This document shows positions 33,985 to 42,837 of a stretch of 64,000 bases of DNA, in pieces. Numbering within the stretch: the first letter of the stretch is position 1; every line of letters starts with the position of its first letter. The stretch covers positions 66,089 to 130,088 of the forward strand of contig JAPKYJ010000013.1 of the NCBI GenBank assembly GCA_026394375.1. Reading direction: 5' to 3'. The notes under the pieces are model-generated. The model searched no databases and had not been told where the DNA came from. It saw nothing but the letters and a program-made list of their open reading frames with translations. Made by a program: the position numbers and the translations under genes. The DNA is from Methanomassiliicoccales archaeon (GTDB taxonomy: Archaea > Thermoplasmatota > Thermoplasmata > Methanomassiliicoccales > UBA472).

Positions 33985-35801
33985 TGCGCTGGCGCGTGCC
34001 TATTTGGGACGGAAGAAAAGAACGATTCCAAGCTCGCTCTCAGGTCCTCCGCGGGCAGAGGTCGAAAGTCATCAGGAAAGGAGCTTTTGACCGAGGGCAG
34101 GAGGTAGCGGTCGTCCAGCAGGAGGATGACGGCGCGATCCTTCTCGCTGCGGATCGCCCTCCCCGCCGCCTGGAGCACCTTCGAGACGGCAGGGTAGGTC
34201 TGAGAATAGAGCATGGCCTTCTGCAGGCCGTGCTTGGATTGCAGACGCGTCCGCAGAGCTTCGCTTTCCAGGCTGGGCGGGCCAAGCGGGAACCCGACCA
34301 CCACCACCGCCGAGAGCAGGTTGTCGCTAAAATCGATGCCTTCCGCGAACGATCCGCCCAGAGTGGCCATCAGCAAGGCGTTTCGCTCGCGCCTCAGGTC
34401 CATGACCATGGCGTCCCGCTCGTTCTTGTTCAGCTCCCTGGACTCGCTCACCATCCGCTTGGGAGATTCGAACTTGCGCATCTGGAACGCCACGCCGTTC
34501 ATGAAATCGTAGGAGGGAAAGAAGGCGGCGAGGTTGCCTGGCACCGCCTCGCTTGCCTGAACGAGCTTCCGGGCGATTTTGGCGTACATGGATTCGCCTC
34601 GCAGTCGGAAGCGAGAGCTGACATCGCCCGCCACCAGCACCAGTCTATTCTCGGTCGGGAAGGGCGAACGATAACGGCGAAGGGCGCATCTGTCCGCCAG
34701 ACCAAGGATGTCAGCGAACATCTCCGGAGGGTGCAGGGTGCCGCTCATGATGAGGGCGCTCGATACTCGGTCGAATATCGGTCCAGCGACCAGGGATGGC
34801 TCCAGCAATCTACACGTGAGCCTTGCAGGCAGAGGCTCCGAGAAGCGCACGCTGCTGCTGCCGAAGGCGCTCCAGCATTCCAGGAACTCCAGTAGGGGGC
34901 GGTGTCGTTCCACGTCCAAGGGTGAGAGGGCGAGGCGCAACTCCTCCGCCAAGGGGCCGCTCTCCGCTCCGCAGTTCTGGGCCAAGGTTTCATCCAACTC
35001 CCAGGGATCGATCCTCGCCCGTCCCTTGCCCGAGGTCAATCGATGGAACTCTCGTTCCAGGGTGATGAGGTCGTCTCGATAGCGGCGGAGCGAAGGAGAG
35101 GAGATCGAGCGCTCCAGCAAGGCCCCGGTCAGCTCCCCGCTGTTCGCGTCCACGATCCGAGCGGGAAGGTTGTGTCCTTCGTCCACGATGGCCAGTTGTT
35201 CGGTCCGGTTTGAAGAGGGACCGCTACTCTGGGACGCGCTCTGAGACAACAGTAGGTTGTAGTCGCCCACCACCACATCCGCCTGATCCGCTGCTTTCTG
35301 GGCAGCCAGATAAGGACAGGCACCCAGGCGCAAGCAGAGGCGCATGGCCTCCTGCACGTGCAGGGGATAGGCGAGCAGGCGTTCCGCCGCCTCTTCCACC
35401 TTCCGGCTCAGGAAATAGCATTTGCCCGAGGAGATGCATGAAGGCCAGCCCTTCTTTCGTGCCAGGCACATGTCGTTCCGGGAAACAAGGTCGATGGCTG
35501 AGAAACGCTTCTTCCGCCAGATCAGACGGATCGTGTCCATGGCAATGGTGTGATGGGACTGGCGAGCGGTGGTGAAGAGCAGGTGGACGCCCGTGGTCAA
35601 TGACGTTTCCAGTCCGGCTGCCAGGGAGACCGCGGTCTTGCCCAACCCGATTGGGGCGTGGGCCAGGAGGTGAGTGCCGCTGGCGAAACAAGAACGCGCA
35701 TCCTCCAAGAAGAGGTCCTGGCCCGGTCGGAGGTTGGAATGCGGGAAGAGGTCGATAGGGGTGTGTTCCATCTTCGGTGGCAAGGAAGCGCTCGATTCCA
35801 T
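33981..35801 (-). CDS. XPD/Rad3-family Fe-S DNA helicase
   Basis: A 606-residue superfamily 2 helicase. Walker A is HAPIGLGKTAVS, and motif II reads VDEGHNLP, where DEGH replaces the usual DEAH. Four cysteines for a [4Fe-4S] cluster appear between them (DMCLARKKGWPSC, GKCYF, ACPYL). C-terminal motifs include ATLGGSFAEGIDF and QAAGRAIRSEKD. XPD-type enzymes unwind DNA 5'-3' in repair. First gene of the coupled operon with bud32, rdgB and an epimerase gene. Start ATG 35801; ATG 35771 is possible. Confidence 0.9.
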   Translation of the reverse strand: MESSASLPPKMEHTPIDLFPHSNLRPGQDLFLEDARSCFASGTHLLAHAPIGLGKTAVSLAAGLETSLTTGVHLLFTTARQSHHTIAMDTIRLIWRKKRFSAIDLVSRNDMCLARKKGWPSCISSGKCYFLSRKVEEAAERLLAYPLHVQEAMRLCLRLGACPYLAAQKAADQADVVVGDYNLLLSQSASQSSGPSSNRTEQLAIVDEGHNLPARIVDANSGELTGALLERSISSPSLRRYRDDLITLEREFHRLTSGKGRARIDPWELDETLAQNCGAESGPLAEELRLALSPLDVERHRPLLEFLECWSAFGSSSVRFSEPLPARLTCRLLEPSLVAGPIFDRVSSALIMSGTLHPPEMFADILGLADRCALRRYRSPFPTENRLVLVAGDVSSRFRLRGESMYAKIARKLVQASEAVPGNLAAFFPSYDFMNGVAFQMRKFESPKRMVSESRELNKNERDAMVMDLRRERNALLMATLGGSFAEGIDFSDNLLSAVVVVGFPLGPPSLESEALRTRLQSKHGLQKAMLYSQTYPAVSKVLQAAGRAIRSEKDRAVILLLDDRYLLPSVKSSFPDDFRPLPAEDLRASLESFFSSVPNRHAPAQ

Positions 35802-35897
35802 GTCCGGAGCAAAGGGCGAAGTAAGGCAATAGATTGTCAGTAGAAGTAGGCTAACCTCTCAGGGAAAACCACTTAAGCCGAGGCTGGAATCCCCGCC

Positions 35898-37175
35898 ATG
35901 TCCATGGATCCTCCGCCATCTCCCAGCCGTCAGAGGCGCACGGCCGTGGGCATCGCCTCCATCCTCTTCCTCGTCACCCTCGCCGCCTACATCGCCCGTG
36001 TCAATGTCTCCGTAGCGCTTCCGTTCATCGGTGCGGACTACGGCTGGAGCAGCTCGGAGCGGGGCGTCTACGGAGGCCTTCTGCTGGGCATCTTCTTGGT
36101 CGGATACGGAGTCTCGAACATCTTCATCAGCCCTCTGGTGGACTACTTCGGTCCCAGACGCAGCATGTTGGTGGCGGTAGCGGTCTTCTCGCTGCTCACT
36201 TTCCTCACCGGCGTCGTAGGCATGATCTTCCTGGCCCTCATCAGTACGCGGCTGCTGCTCGGCCTGTCCCAAGGCATCCTCTACCCGAGCGCAAGCAAGG
36301 TGACCCAAGCCTGGTTCGAGCCCAAGGACCGTTCCAAGGTGAACTCCCTGCACCTGAGCTCGATGTATGTCTCCAATCTCCTGGTGCCCCTTCTCCTCAT
36401 CCCGCTCATCATGCGCACCGACTGGCAGGTAGCGTTCTACGCTGTGGCCTTCGTCTCCATTCTGACCTTGATACCGCTCTGGATCTATCTCCGGGACAAG
36501 CCTTCCGGCAACCACGAACCGACGGAGAGGAAGCCCCTGAAGGAGGTCATCGGCCAGGCCAAGGCGGATTTCAAGGAAGCGCTGCATATCAAGGGGCTTT
36601 TCGTGCTGACGGCCGCCGACGCGACCGGCAGTTTGGTCTTCTGGGGCATCTCCCTCTGGCTTCCGACCTATCTCATCCAGGCCAAGGGGTTCAGCCTGGA
36701 GACGGTGGCGCTGGCCGCCTCCTTGCCCTACCTCGGAGGTCTGGTAGGCCTCTACTTCGGTTCGCTAATCAGCGACCGTACGGGAAGGAGGGTACTGACC
36801 ACCTCGACGTTCGGGCTGGTCGCATCGGTCTTCATCCTTCTGCTCATTGGCGCCCAGGACCAGGGCCTGGTCATCTTCTACCTGGGCATGGTGTTCTTCT
36901 TCATCGGCATCCTTCCGCCCAACGCCTTCACCCTGCTGCAAGGCATCTGTCCGACCGATAAAGTAGGCACCGCCACAGGCATAATGAACGGCCTGGCGGT
37001 CGGCCTGGGAGTGCTGGGGCCGATGATCCTCGGCCTGGCGGTGGCGAGCACCGGCTCATACGATTCTGGGCTGGTGCTTCTGGCGGTCATGGAGGTGATT
37101 TCCGCCTTCATCTTGCTTTTCTTTCTGCGCTACGAGAAGTCGAGCAGCGCCGCGCCCACCGAGCAGAGCAAGTGA
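35898..37175 (+). CDS. MFS transporter
   Basis: A 425-residue protein with about twelve hydrophobic segments in two halves. The loop after helix 2 (YFGPRRSMLVAV) and the second-half equivalent SDRTGRRVLTTSTF are the major facilitator signature. The closest general type is the anion:cation symporter/sugar-phosphate group, but the substrate cannot be read. It is divergent from the helicase operon with about 95 bases between. Confidence 0.88.
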   Translation: MSMDPPPSPSRQRRTAVGIASILFLVTLAAYIARVNVSVALPFIGADYGWSSSERGVYGGLLLGIFLVGYGVSNIFISPLVDYFGPRRSMLVAVAVFSLLTFLTGVVGMIFLALISTRLLLGLSQGILYPSASKVTQAWFEPKDRSKVNSLHLSSMYVSNLLVPLLLIPLIMRTDWQVAFYAVAFVSILTLIPLWIYLRDKPSGNHEPTERKPLKEVIGQAKADFKEALHIKGLFVLTAADATGSLVFWGISLWLPTYLIQAKGFSLETVALAASLPYLGGLVGLYFGSLISDRTGRRVLTTSTFGLVASVFILLLIGAQDQGLVIFYLGMVFFFIGILPPNAFTLLQGICPTDKVGTATGIMNGLAVGLGVLGPMILGLAVASTGSYDSGLVLLAVMEVISAFILLFFLRYEKSSSAAPTEQSK

Positions 37176-37238
37176 TCTCCGCTGAGCGAGCCTCGCCAAG
37201 GAGGCAAGGATTATCCCATCCCAATCCTTTGTGGTGGC

Positions 37239-37907
37239 GTGCGGAGGCTACCCTTCGAATGCGACGCGCTGGACACGCTGCTGGATGGCGGCGTGGAGTC
37301 TAGCTGTGTTACCTTGATCTATGGCGAAGCGGGCACGGGCAAGACCAACCTCTGCCTGGTGCTGGCCCGCAATGTCGCCAAGCAAGGCAAGAAGGTGGTG
37401 TACCTGGACACTGAGGGGGTGTCCCTGGACCGCTTTCGCCAGGTGAGCGGCGAGGGCTTCGAGAAGCTGCTCAAGTCCGTGCTCTTCTTCGAGGCAAACA
37501 GCTTCGACGAGCAGGAGAAGATGGTGGACAAGGCCATCAAGCTGGCCGAGGGCAATCTGGACGTGGAGATGATCATCGTCGATTCGCTGACTATGTTCTA
37601 CCGTCTAACCGCCAGAGAGGAGGATAGGACGGAGCGGCGCTCTTTGACGTCGCAGAGCGTCAAGCTCCTCAGCATAGCCCGCAAGAGGGACATACCGGTG
37701 GTCCTCACCTCGCAGGTGTACACGGACGTGGAAAGGAAGACCATCGAGTCGCTCGGCGGCCATTCGCTGCATCACAACGCCAAGACCATCATCAGTCTGG
37801 AGAAGGTCTCTCCCGGTCGAAGGAAGGCCGTGCTGAAGAAGCACCGTCACATCGCCGAAGGCAAGTCGGCCGACTTCAGGCTGGTGGAAACGGGCATCAG
37901 CTGTTAG
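37239..37907 (+). CDS. radB: RadB recombinase paralogue
   Basis: A 222-residue RecA-fold protein lacking the N-terminal domain of RadA. Walker A is YGEAGTGKTNL, Walker B is MIIVDSLT, and there is a LTSQVYTD loop. RadB is a euryarchaeal RadA mediator that binds ssDNA. Translation probably starts at GTG 37239. It overlaps the stop of the convergent GGPP synthase gene by four bases. Confidence 0.93.
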   Translation: MRRLPFECDALDTLLDGGVESSCVTLIYGEAGTGKTNLCLVLARNVAKQGKKVVYLDTEGVSLDRFRQVSGEGFEKLLKSVLFFEANSFDEQEKMVDKAIKLAEGNLDVEMIIVDSLTMFYRLTAREEDRTERRSLTSQSVKLLSIARKRDIPVVLTSQVYTDVERKTIESLGGHSLHHNAKTIISLEKVSPGRRKAVLKKHRHIAEGKSADFRLVETGISC

Positions 37908-38896
37908 AGCTCCCGGCCCACGGAGAAGTCCACCACCGCTCGCAGGAACTCCTTCTCCTTCGAATCGCGCAAGCAGTCCAAGCGTTCCTTCGCTCCCTGG
38001 GCGTACTCGAGCGCTTTTTCCTTGGCGAAGTCCAGGCTGCCTACCTCCCGGAAGAGGTCTATGCAAGCTCTGACCTCAGCGTCCGTGGCTTTCTCGTCGC
38101 CAAGCGCCTTGAGCACCTTGGCTTTCTTTTCCTTCCCTTTGGGACCGAGGGTCTCCAGGGCATGCACCACGATGAGCGTGCGCTTGCCGTTGCGGATGTC
38201 GCTGCCCACCGGCTTCCCCAGCACTTTCTCGTTGCCCGTGAGCCCAAGAACATCGTCCCAGATCTGGAAGCCTATGCCCAACAGGCGGGCATACTCCTTC
38301 ATGTCCTTAATCTGGCGCTGGCTTCCGCCGCCGATGATCGCCCCGCCTTCGGCCGCACAGGCGAAGAGCACCGCGGTCTTCTTCTCCACCATCTCCATGT
38401 AGAGGTCGACGCTCACATCTGGATTGTTCTCGAAGTCCACGTCCATCTGCTGCCCTTCCGCGATGAGGTACACGGTCTCCGAGGTACTCTTGACCAGACG
38501 ACGGAGGCGTTCGCCATCCACGTCCGTGGAGGCGATGACCTCATAGGCGATGGCGAACAAAGCGTCGCCGGCGATGATGGCCGTGGGCACGTCGAAAAGC
38601 ACGTGCACCGCTGGCCTGCCCCGGCGCACCGGGTCCTGGTCGATGACGTCATCATGGACCAAGGTGAAATTGTGAATGATCTCCAGGGCGCAGCCGAACG
38701 GCACCGCCCTTTTCCCCTGCTTGCCCACCGCCTCCGCCACGGTGATGGCCATGAGGGGACGGAGCCGCTTCCCTCCCGCTTCGGGGTAGTGCTTCATGGC
38801 CTGGCGGAGCTTCTCGTACTTGCCGACGTCCAGATAGGGCATGAGCGCCGCGTCCACCTCCTTCGCCATTCTTACCAGGTCCTTTGTGATGTCCAT
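37904..38896 (-). CDS. Geranylgeranyl diphosphate synthase (trans-prenyltransferase)
   Basis: Makes the C20 (or longer) chains for archaeal ether lipids. The first aspartate-rich motif is HDDVIDQDPVRRG. The second reads WDDVLG, with Gly in place of the final Asp of DDxxD, a variant seen in some families. KPVGSDIRNGKRT follows. The 330-residue length is usual. The ATG at 38896 (MDITKDLVRM) follows the IDI2 stop closely; the longer frame is an overlap artefact. Third gene of the IPK-IDI2-GGPPS operon. Confidence 0.93.
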   Translation of the reverse strand: MDITKDLVRMAKEVDAALMPYLDVGKYEKLRQAMKHYPEAGGKRLRPLMAITVAEAVGKQGKRAVPFGCALEIIHNFTLVHDDVIDQDPVRRGRPAVHVLFDVPTAIIAGDALFAIAYEVIASTDVDGERLRRLVKSTSETVYLIAEGQQMDVDFENNPDVSVDLYMEMVEKKTAVLFACAAEGGAIIGGGSQRQIKDMKEYARLLGIGFQIWDDVLGLTGNEKVLGKPVGSDIRNGKRTLIVVHALETLGPKGKEKKAKVLKALGDEKATDAEVRACIDLFREVGSLDFAKEKALEYAQGAKERLDCLRDSKEKEFLRAVVDFSVGREL

Positions 38897-38901
38897 TGTG
38901 A

Positions 38902-39960
38902 TCACTCCTCGAACTGCTCGATCCAGTCCCTGACCTCTCCGGTCAGTATGAACTTTTTGCTGCCTAGCTCCTTCACCGTCCTGGAATCGGTCAGGAACAT
39001 GGCCGCTTGGAACTCCGCCTGCACGGTCCGCAAGCGCTCGACCACCGCTTCGCTGGAAACGAGGGCATCCTTGAGCACCGCTCGGGCCATGCCTCCGCAG
39101 GAAGCCCCCAGAGCGATGCCCTTGGCGACGTCCAGACCGCTGCTCACACCGCCCGATGCGATGACGGGAACGCCCACCTGAGCCCAGATGGTGGATACGG
39201 GCGCAGGGATGCCCCAGGAGCGGAAGGTGCGTCCCAAGGCCTCGAATCGTGCGTCGCCCGATCTCCCCGCCCGGTACATCTCCACGGCCGAGAAGCTCGT
39301 TCCCCCTGTACCGGAGATGTCGATGCCTCTCATCCCTATCCCCCGGAGGCGCATGGCCATCTCGTGAGAGACGCCCGCTCCCGTTTCCTTCGCCAGGAGC
39401 GGGAATTCCTTCGCCAGGGAGCGGATGGCGTCCAGGCAACCGGCGGATTTGGTGTCGCCCTCCGGCTGCGCCACTTCCTGCAGGAAGTTCATGTGCACTG
39501 CCAGTAGGTGAGCGTCCACCATCTCCATCGATCGCCCGATGCTCGTCCGATCCAAGGCTCGCTTGCCTTTTTGCTTGATTAGCTGGGGGGCTCCGATGTT
39601 GCCTATGCGCAGGGGGATGTCAAAGTCCTTCATGACCGAATAGGAATCCTCTTCGCCGTGTTCCAGTCCGGCGCGCTGGCTGCCGATGCCCATGCCGATC
39701 TGCAGCTCTGCGCACGCCTGCGCGAGGTTGCGATTTATCTTCTTCGCCTTGGGATAGCCACCGGTGATGGCGGTGACGATGAGCGGGAACGCCAGCTTCT
39801 TGCCGAAGACTTCCACCGAGGTCTCGACCTGGTTTAGGTCCACCTCCGGCAAGGAGCAATGCACCAGCTTGACCTCCTCCCAGTAGTTCTTGCCCGTGGA
39901 TACGTCCTCGTCCAGCGTGACCTCGATGTGGTCCGCCTTGCGCTTCTCGATCTGCTTCAT
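38902..39960 (-). CDS. fni: Isopentenyl-diphosphate delta-isomerase, type 2 (FMN)
   Basis: Interconverts IPP and DMAPP with reduced FMN. The 352-residue protein shows the FMN barrel: RKADHIEVTLDEDV at the N-terminus, FPLIVTAITGGYP, GMGIGSQRAGLE, ISGTGGTSFSAVE, VIASGGVSSGLDVAKGIALGAS. It starts four bases after the kinase gene stops, so it is cotranscribed with IPK and GGPPS. Confidence 0.95.
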   Translation of the reverse strand: MKQIEKRKADHIEVTLDEDVSTGKNYWEEVKLVHCSLPEVDLNQVETSVEVFGKKLAFPLIVTAITGGYPKAKKINRNLAQACAELQIGMGIGSQRAGLEHGEEDSYSVMKDFDIPLRIGNIGAPQLIKQKGKRALDRTSIGRSMEMVDAHLLAVHMNFLQEVAQPEGDTKSAGCLDAIRSLAKEFPLLAKETGAGVSHEMAMRLRGIGMRGIDISGTGGTSFSAVEMYRAGRSGDARFEALGRTFRSWGIPAPVSTIWAQVGVPVIASGGVSSGLDVAKGIALGASCGGMARAVLKDALVSSEAVVERLRTVQAEFQAAMFLTDSRTVKELGSKKFILTGEVRDWIEQFEE

Positions 39961-39964
39961 TCTC

Positions 39965-40738
39965 TCAGTCTCCGACCACTTTCGACGCGATCACTTTCTT
40001 ACCTCGGAGGGCTTGCGAAAGCCTACCTTCCGCGAACCCGTTGATGACCATGACCTCGGCGCCCATCGAGGATATCGCCAGCATGTTCTCCAGCTTCCCA
40101 TACATGCCTCCGGTGACGTCCACATAGCTCGTCCTCTTGGACAGGGTGCGCAGATAGGATCGATCGACCGTGGTCAGCAATTTCGCTTCCCTGTCCTTCT
40201 TGGGATCGGCGGAATAGACCCCGTCGACGTCCGCGCAGAACACCACGCGCTTCGGCCAGAACTCCTCGGCCAATCGCCTTATGAGCTGATCCCCAGAACA
40301 GATGCTGAACCCCATTTCCCGGTCCAGGACCACGTCCCCGAAGGTCACCGGCAGGGCGCCCATCTCCATGTACTTGCGAAACAGTTCGACGTCCAGGCGC
40401 TCGAGCTTTCCCCCTTTCATGGAGGCACAGGCGGCCGGAGGCAAGGAGACGGCCGGTAGGCGCGCATTCTCGAGCACGTCCATCACCCTCAGGTTCAGGT
40501 CTCGCACGTCCTGCATGACCCGGGAGAGGGCAGGCATCTGCTCCGTTCCGGAATAGCCTTTGTCGAGGTTGTGCTGGGCCGCTACCAAGTGGCCGAACGA
40601 ACCCGCTCCGTGCACCAGCACCACTCGCTCGCCCGAATCGGCGATCTCCTGGGCGAGACGCCGGGTGACCGCCCGACGGAAGCTGCGATAGCGGTCCTTG
40701 CGTGTGATAACGCTCCCACCCAGCTTCACTATCATCAT
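39965..40738 (-). CDS. ipk: Isopentenyl phosphate kinase
   Basis: Phosphorylates isopentenyl phosphate to IPP in the archaeal alternative mevalonate pathway. The amino-acid-kinase fold starts with MMIVKLGGSVIT, the catalytic His region is HGAGSFGHLVA, and CADVDGVYSADPKKD and VTGGMYGKLE complete the nucleotide site. The ATG at 40738 is followed by the natural first strand; the longer frame upstream is not part of the family. Confidence 0.95.
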   Translation of the reverse strand: MMIVKLGGSVITRKDRYRSFRRAVTRRLAQEIADSGERVVLVHGAGSFGHLVAAQHNLDKGYSGTEQMPALSRVMQDVRDLNLRVMDVLENARLPAVSLPPAACASMKGGKLERLDVELFRKYMEMGALPVTFGDVVLDREMGFSICSGDQLIRRLAEEFWPKRVVFCADVDGVYSADPKKDREAKLLTTVDRSYLRTLSKRTSYVDVTGGMYGKLENMLAISSMGAEVMVINGFAEGRLSQALRGKKVIASKVVGD

Positions 40739-40782
40739 GACGGTTGAGCATGCCCTGGCCCATATAAAAAGGCTTACAGCTT

Positions 40783-41718
40783 TCAGCCCAGATGCGTATG
40801 GCATTTAGGACAGCGCTCGTCCGTTTCGCCCACCTCTGTCTGGCAGACAGGGCACGAGAATAATGATCGAAGCTGCGTTCCGCACTTGCGACAGAACACG
40901 TCATCCGGCCCTACCTCATCCGCGCAACCGGGACAGCGAGGCACCTTGACCATCTTCTCACCGCAGCGGCGGCAGAAGGTGTCGCCCTCGTCCACCAAGG
41001 TATTGCAATTGCGGCAGTAATCGGTCTTGGGCTTGGGTGCCGGCTCCAGCCTGGACTCTAGCGTGGGTTTGTCAGCCTTCGCCTTCTCCTTGGTATCCCC
41101 GCCTTCCAGGGATCTCTTGGCCTTCATGGCGAAACGCAGTGCATCGGTGTATTGGCATTTCCCAAGGAAATCCTGCGCCTGGTTCAGATGATCCTCTGCC
41201 ACCGAGGTGTCCTTCCCTTGGAACTTAGCCTGTTGCAGCGAGTCTTGGACCGAGGAGATCATGAACTTGCTCTCCAGCAAGTCCTTGGGGAACTTTTTTG
41301 TCTCAACGAATGGAACCTCGCAAGCCTCCTCCCGGGTGTCTTTCTCGTCGGCCTCGGGGGTCACCGCCACGTCGAAGACCGCCGAGGCTTCATCCGTCTT
41401 CACGTGTCGGAGCGCCTCCCTTGCCTTGTCGGCGCTGGTCTTGGCTGAGAGGTAGTCGCCTCGTGAATAGGCGGCTTCAGCGTCGACCATCAGGAGGTCA
41501 GCCTCTTTCGATCGCTCTCCCCTTTGCCGGAGGGTGTTGGCCACCGCCTTGGTGCAGACGATGGCATTGAAGGCCTCGTCCTTGATCAAGACCTTGTCCA
41601 TGCCCTTGGACTTTCGAGAACGGATGAAGCGGACCTCGAAGAACACCGCTATCGCCAGGAGTATCAGCAAGATGACCATGACGGCTATCGTTCCGGGCTC
41701 ATCGAACGCCGAAGCCAT
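40783..41718 (-). CDS. Membrane-anchored protein with C-terminal zinc ribbons
   Basis: A 311-residue protein with one N-terminal membrane helix (about residues 11-31) and a large cytoplasmic part. A helical region with TPR-like features (AEAAYSRGDYLSAKTSADKA and QDFLGKCQYTDALRFAMKA) is followed by double zinc ribbons: CRNCNTLVDE...CRRCG, CPGCADEVG...CRKCG and CPVCQTEVGE...CPKCHTH. Ribbons of this DZANK-like sort mediate protein contacts. It precedes the IPK operon by 44 bases. Function unknown. Confidence 0.8.
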   Translation of the reverse strand: MASAFDEPGTIAVMVILLILLAIAVFFEVRFIRSRKSKGMDKVLIKDEAFNAIVCTKAVANTLRQRGERSKEADLLMVDAEAAYSRGDYLSAKTSADKAREALRHVKTDEASAVFDVAVTPEADEKDTREEACEVPFVETKKFPKDLLESKFMISSVQDSLQQAKFQGKDTSVAEDHLNQAQDFLGKCQYTDALRFAMKAKRSLEGGDTKEKAKADKPTLESRLEPAPKPKTDYCRNCNTLVDEGDTFCRRCGEKMVKVPRCPGCADEVGPDDVFCRKCGTQLRSLFSCPVCQTEVGETDERCPKCHTHLG

Positions 41719-41851
41719 TGGTACACCGACGTTCTCCGAACTCGATTCCTCGCGCTAAAAGCTTTGCCTTACTTTTTCGTTGATGCGAATTGAGAGATGT
41801 CCATGCAGATAGCTCCCACCGCAATGGAAGGAAAGAAGAAATAAGGAAGGT

Positions 41852-41967
41852 TGACAGCGTTCCAGGCTTCCCGTGGGCTCGCGCACCACAGTACAACGGG
41901 GAACGCGGGCGGGCTTAACTGCCGGGTTCGGATGAGACCGGGTGTGACCCCGCCGCTATGGCCGTCA
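41852..41967 (-). rRNA. rrf: 5S ribosomal RNA
   Basis: On the minus strand the sequence runs GACGGCCATAGCGGCGGG..., with GGTCTCATCCGAACCC, GGCAGTTAAGCCCGC and GTACTGTGG, and ends in GAACGCTGTC. These are universal 5S landmarks. The ends pair (GACGGC with GCTGTC). About 116 nt; ends are accurate within a few bases. No 16S or 23S gene is nearby. Confidence 0.95.
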
Positions 41968-42045
41968 TACCATCCTTGTCCTCCTCGAACATTGATGTCG
42001 TATTTATACGTTGGGGCAGGGCGAATTCATGCGTTTGGTGAGCAC

Positions 42046-42786
42046 CTATCTGATCCCTAGCCAGAGGACCACCAGGAACGCCGCTAAGGTCCCTATCGCC
42101 ATCGATGAGATGTTCGTGCCTAGCTTGTCCACATAACCCCTTCTTTCCAACGTCGCCCCGATCACGCTGTCCACGTTGCAGCCTATGAAACCGAAGATCA
42201 CGGGCACTAGCACGGTGAGGTCCAGAGGAAGGGAGTTGAGGATGACCAGCCAGCCGACGAGCGAGGCCACCAAGGCCCCTACGAAAGCCCACGCGGTGCC
42301 ATATATCGACACGCCTCCATCCGTGCCCGCCGGGACCGACTGGAAGGAGGTTATCAGCCGGGTCTTGGGACTGAGCACCCCCAGCTCGCTGGCGATGGTG
42401 TCGGAGGCGGCCACGCTGACGGCGGTGAGGTAGACCAGGGAGGCTGCCGTTCCGCCCTGAACGGAGAAGGCCCAAGCCAAGACGGCCACGCATGCCGGGA
42501 TCAGGCCGTTCGCCAGGACGTTGCGATAGGCCCGCTCTCCCTTCTTCCCTTCCTGCAGTCCCTTGCGGGTCTTGAGCTCCAAGCGGAACCTGGTGACCGC
42601 GAACCCCAGGAGAGCGAAGGCGATGAGCACGATGAGCCAGTTGATGGAGCCAAAGAGCCCTATGACCATGCCGATGACGAAGGATGCCACGCTTCCGCTC
42701 ACCGTCAGTAGTCTTAACCGGTAGGAGATGACGCTGAGGGCGGCGCACAGAACCAGCACCACTAGCAGGTTCTCCAGGAAAGACAT
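42046..42786 (-). CDS. DUF92/TMEM19-family membrane protein (possible prenyl-phosphate kinase)
   Basis: A 246-residue protein with about six to seven membrane segments and the family signatures SVAASDTIASELG, TSFQSVPAGTDGGVS and GFIGCNVDSVIGATLERRG. The plant member VTE6 is a phytyl-phosphate kinase. In archaea the family may phosphorylate or recycle prenyl groups, and an isoprenoid operon lies about 1.3 kb away, but the activity here is not shown. The start is ATG 42786. Confidence 0.85.
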   Translation of the reverse strand: MSFLENLLVVLVLCAALSVISYRLRLLTVSGSVASFVIGMVIGLFGSINWLIVLIAFALLGFAVTRFRLELKTRKGLQEGKKGERAYRNVLANGLIPACVAVLAWAFSVQGGTAASLVYLTAVSVAASDTIASELGVLSPKTRLITSFQSVPAGTDGGVSIYGTAWAFVGALVASLVGWLVILNSLPLDLTVLVPVIFGFIGCNVDSVIGATLERRGYVDKLGTNISSMAIGTLAAFLVVLWLGIR

Positions 42787-42837
42787 TCAGGCCGCATGAG
42801 GTGGGCGGCTATTTCAACCTTGGCTCCTAGGTGCCGC

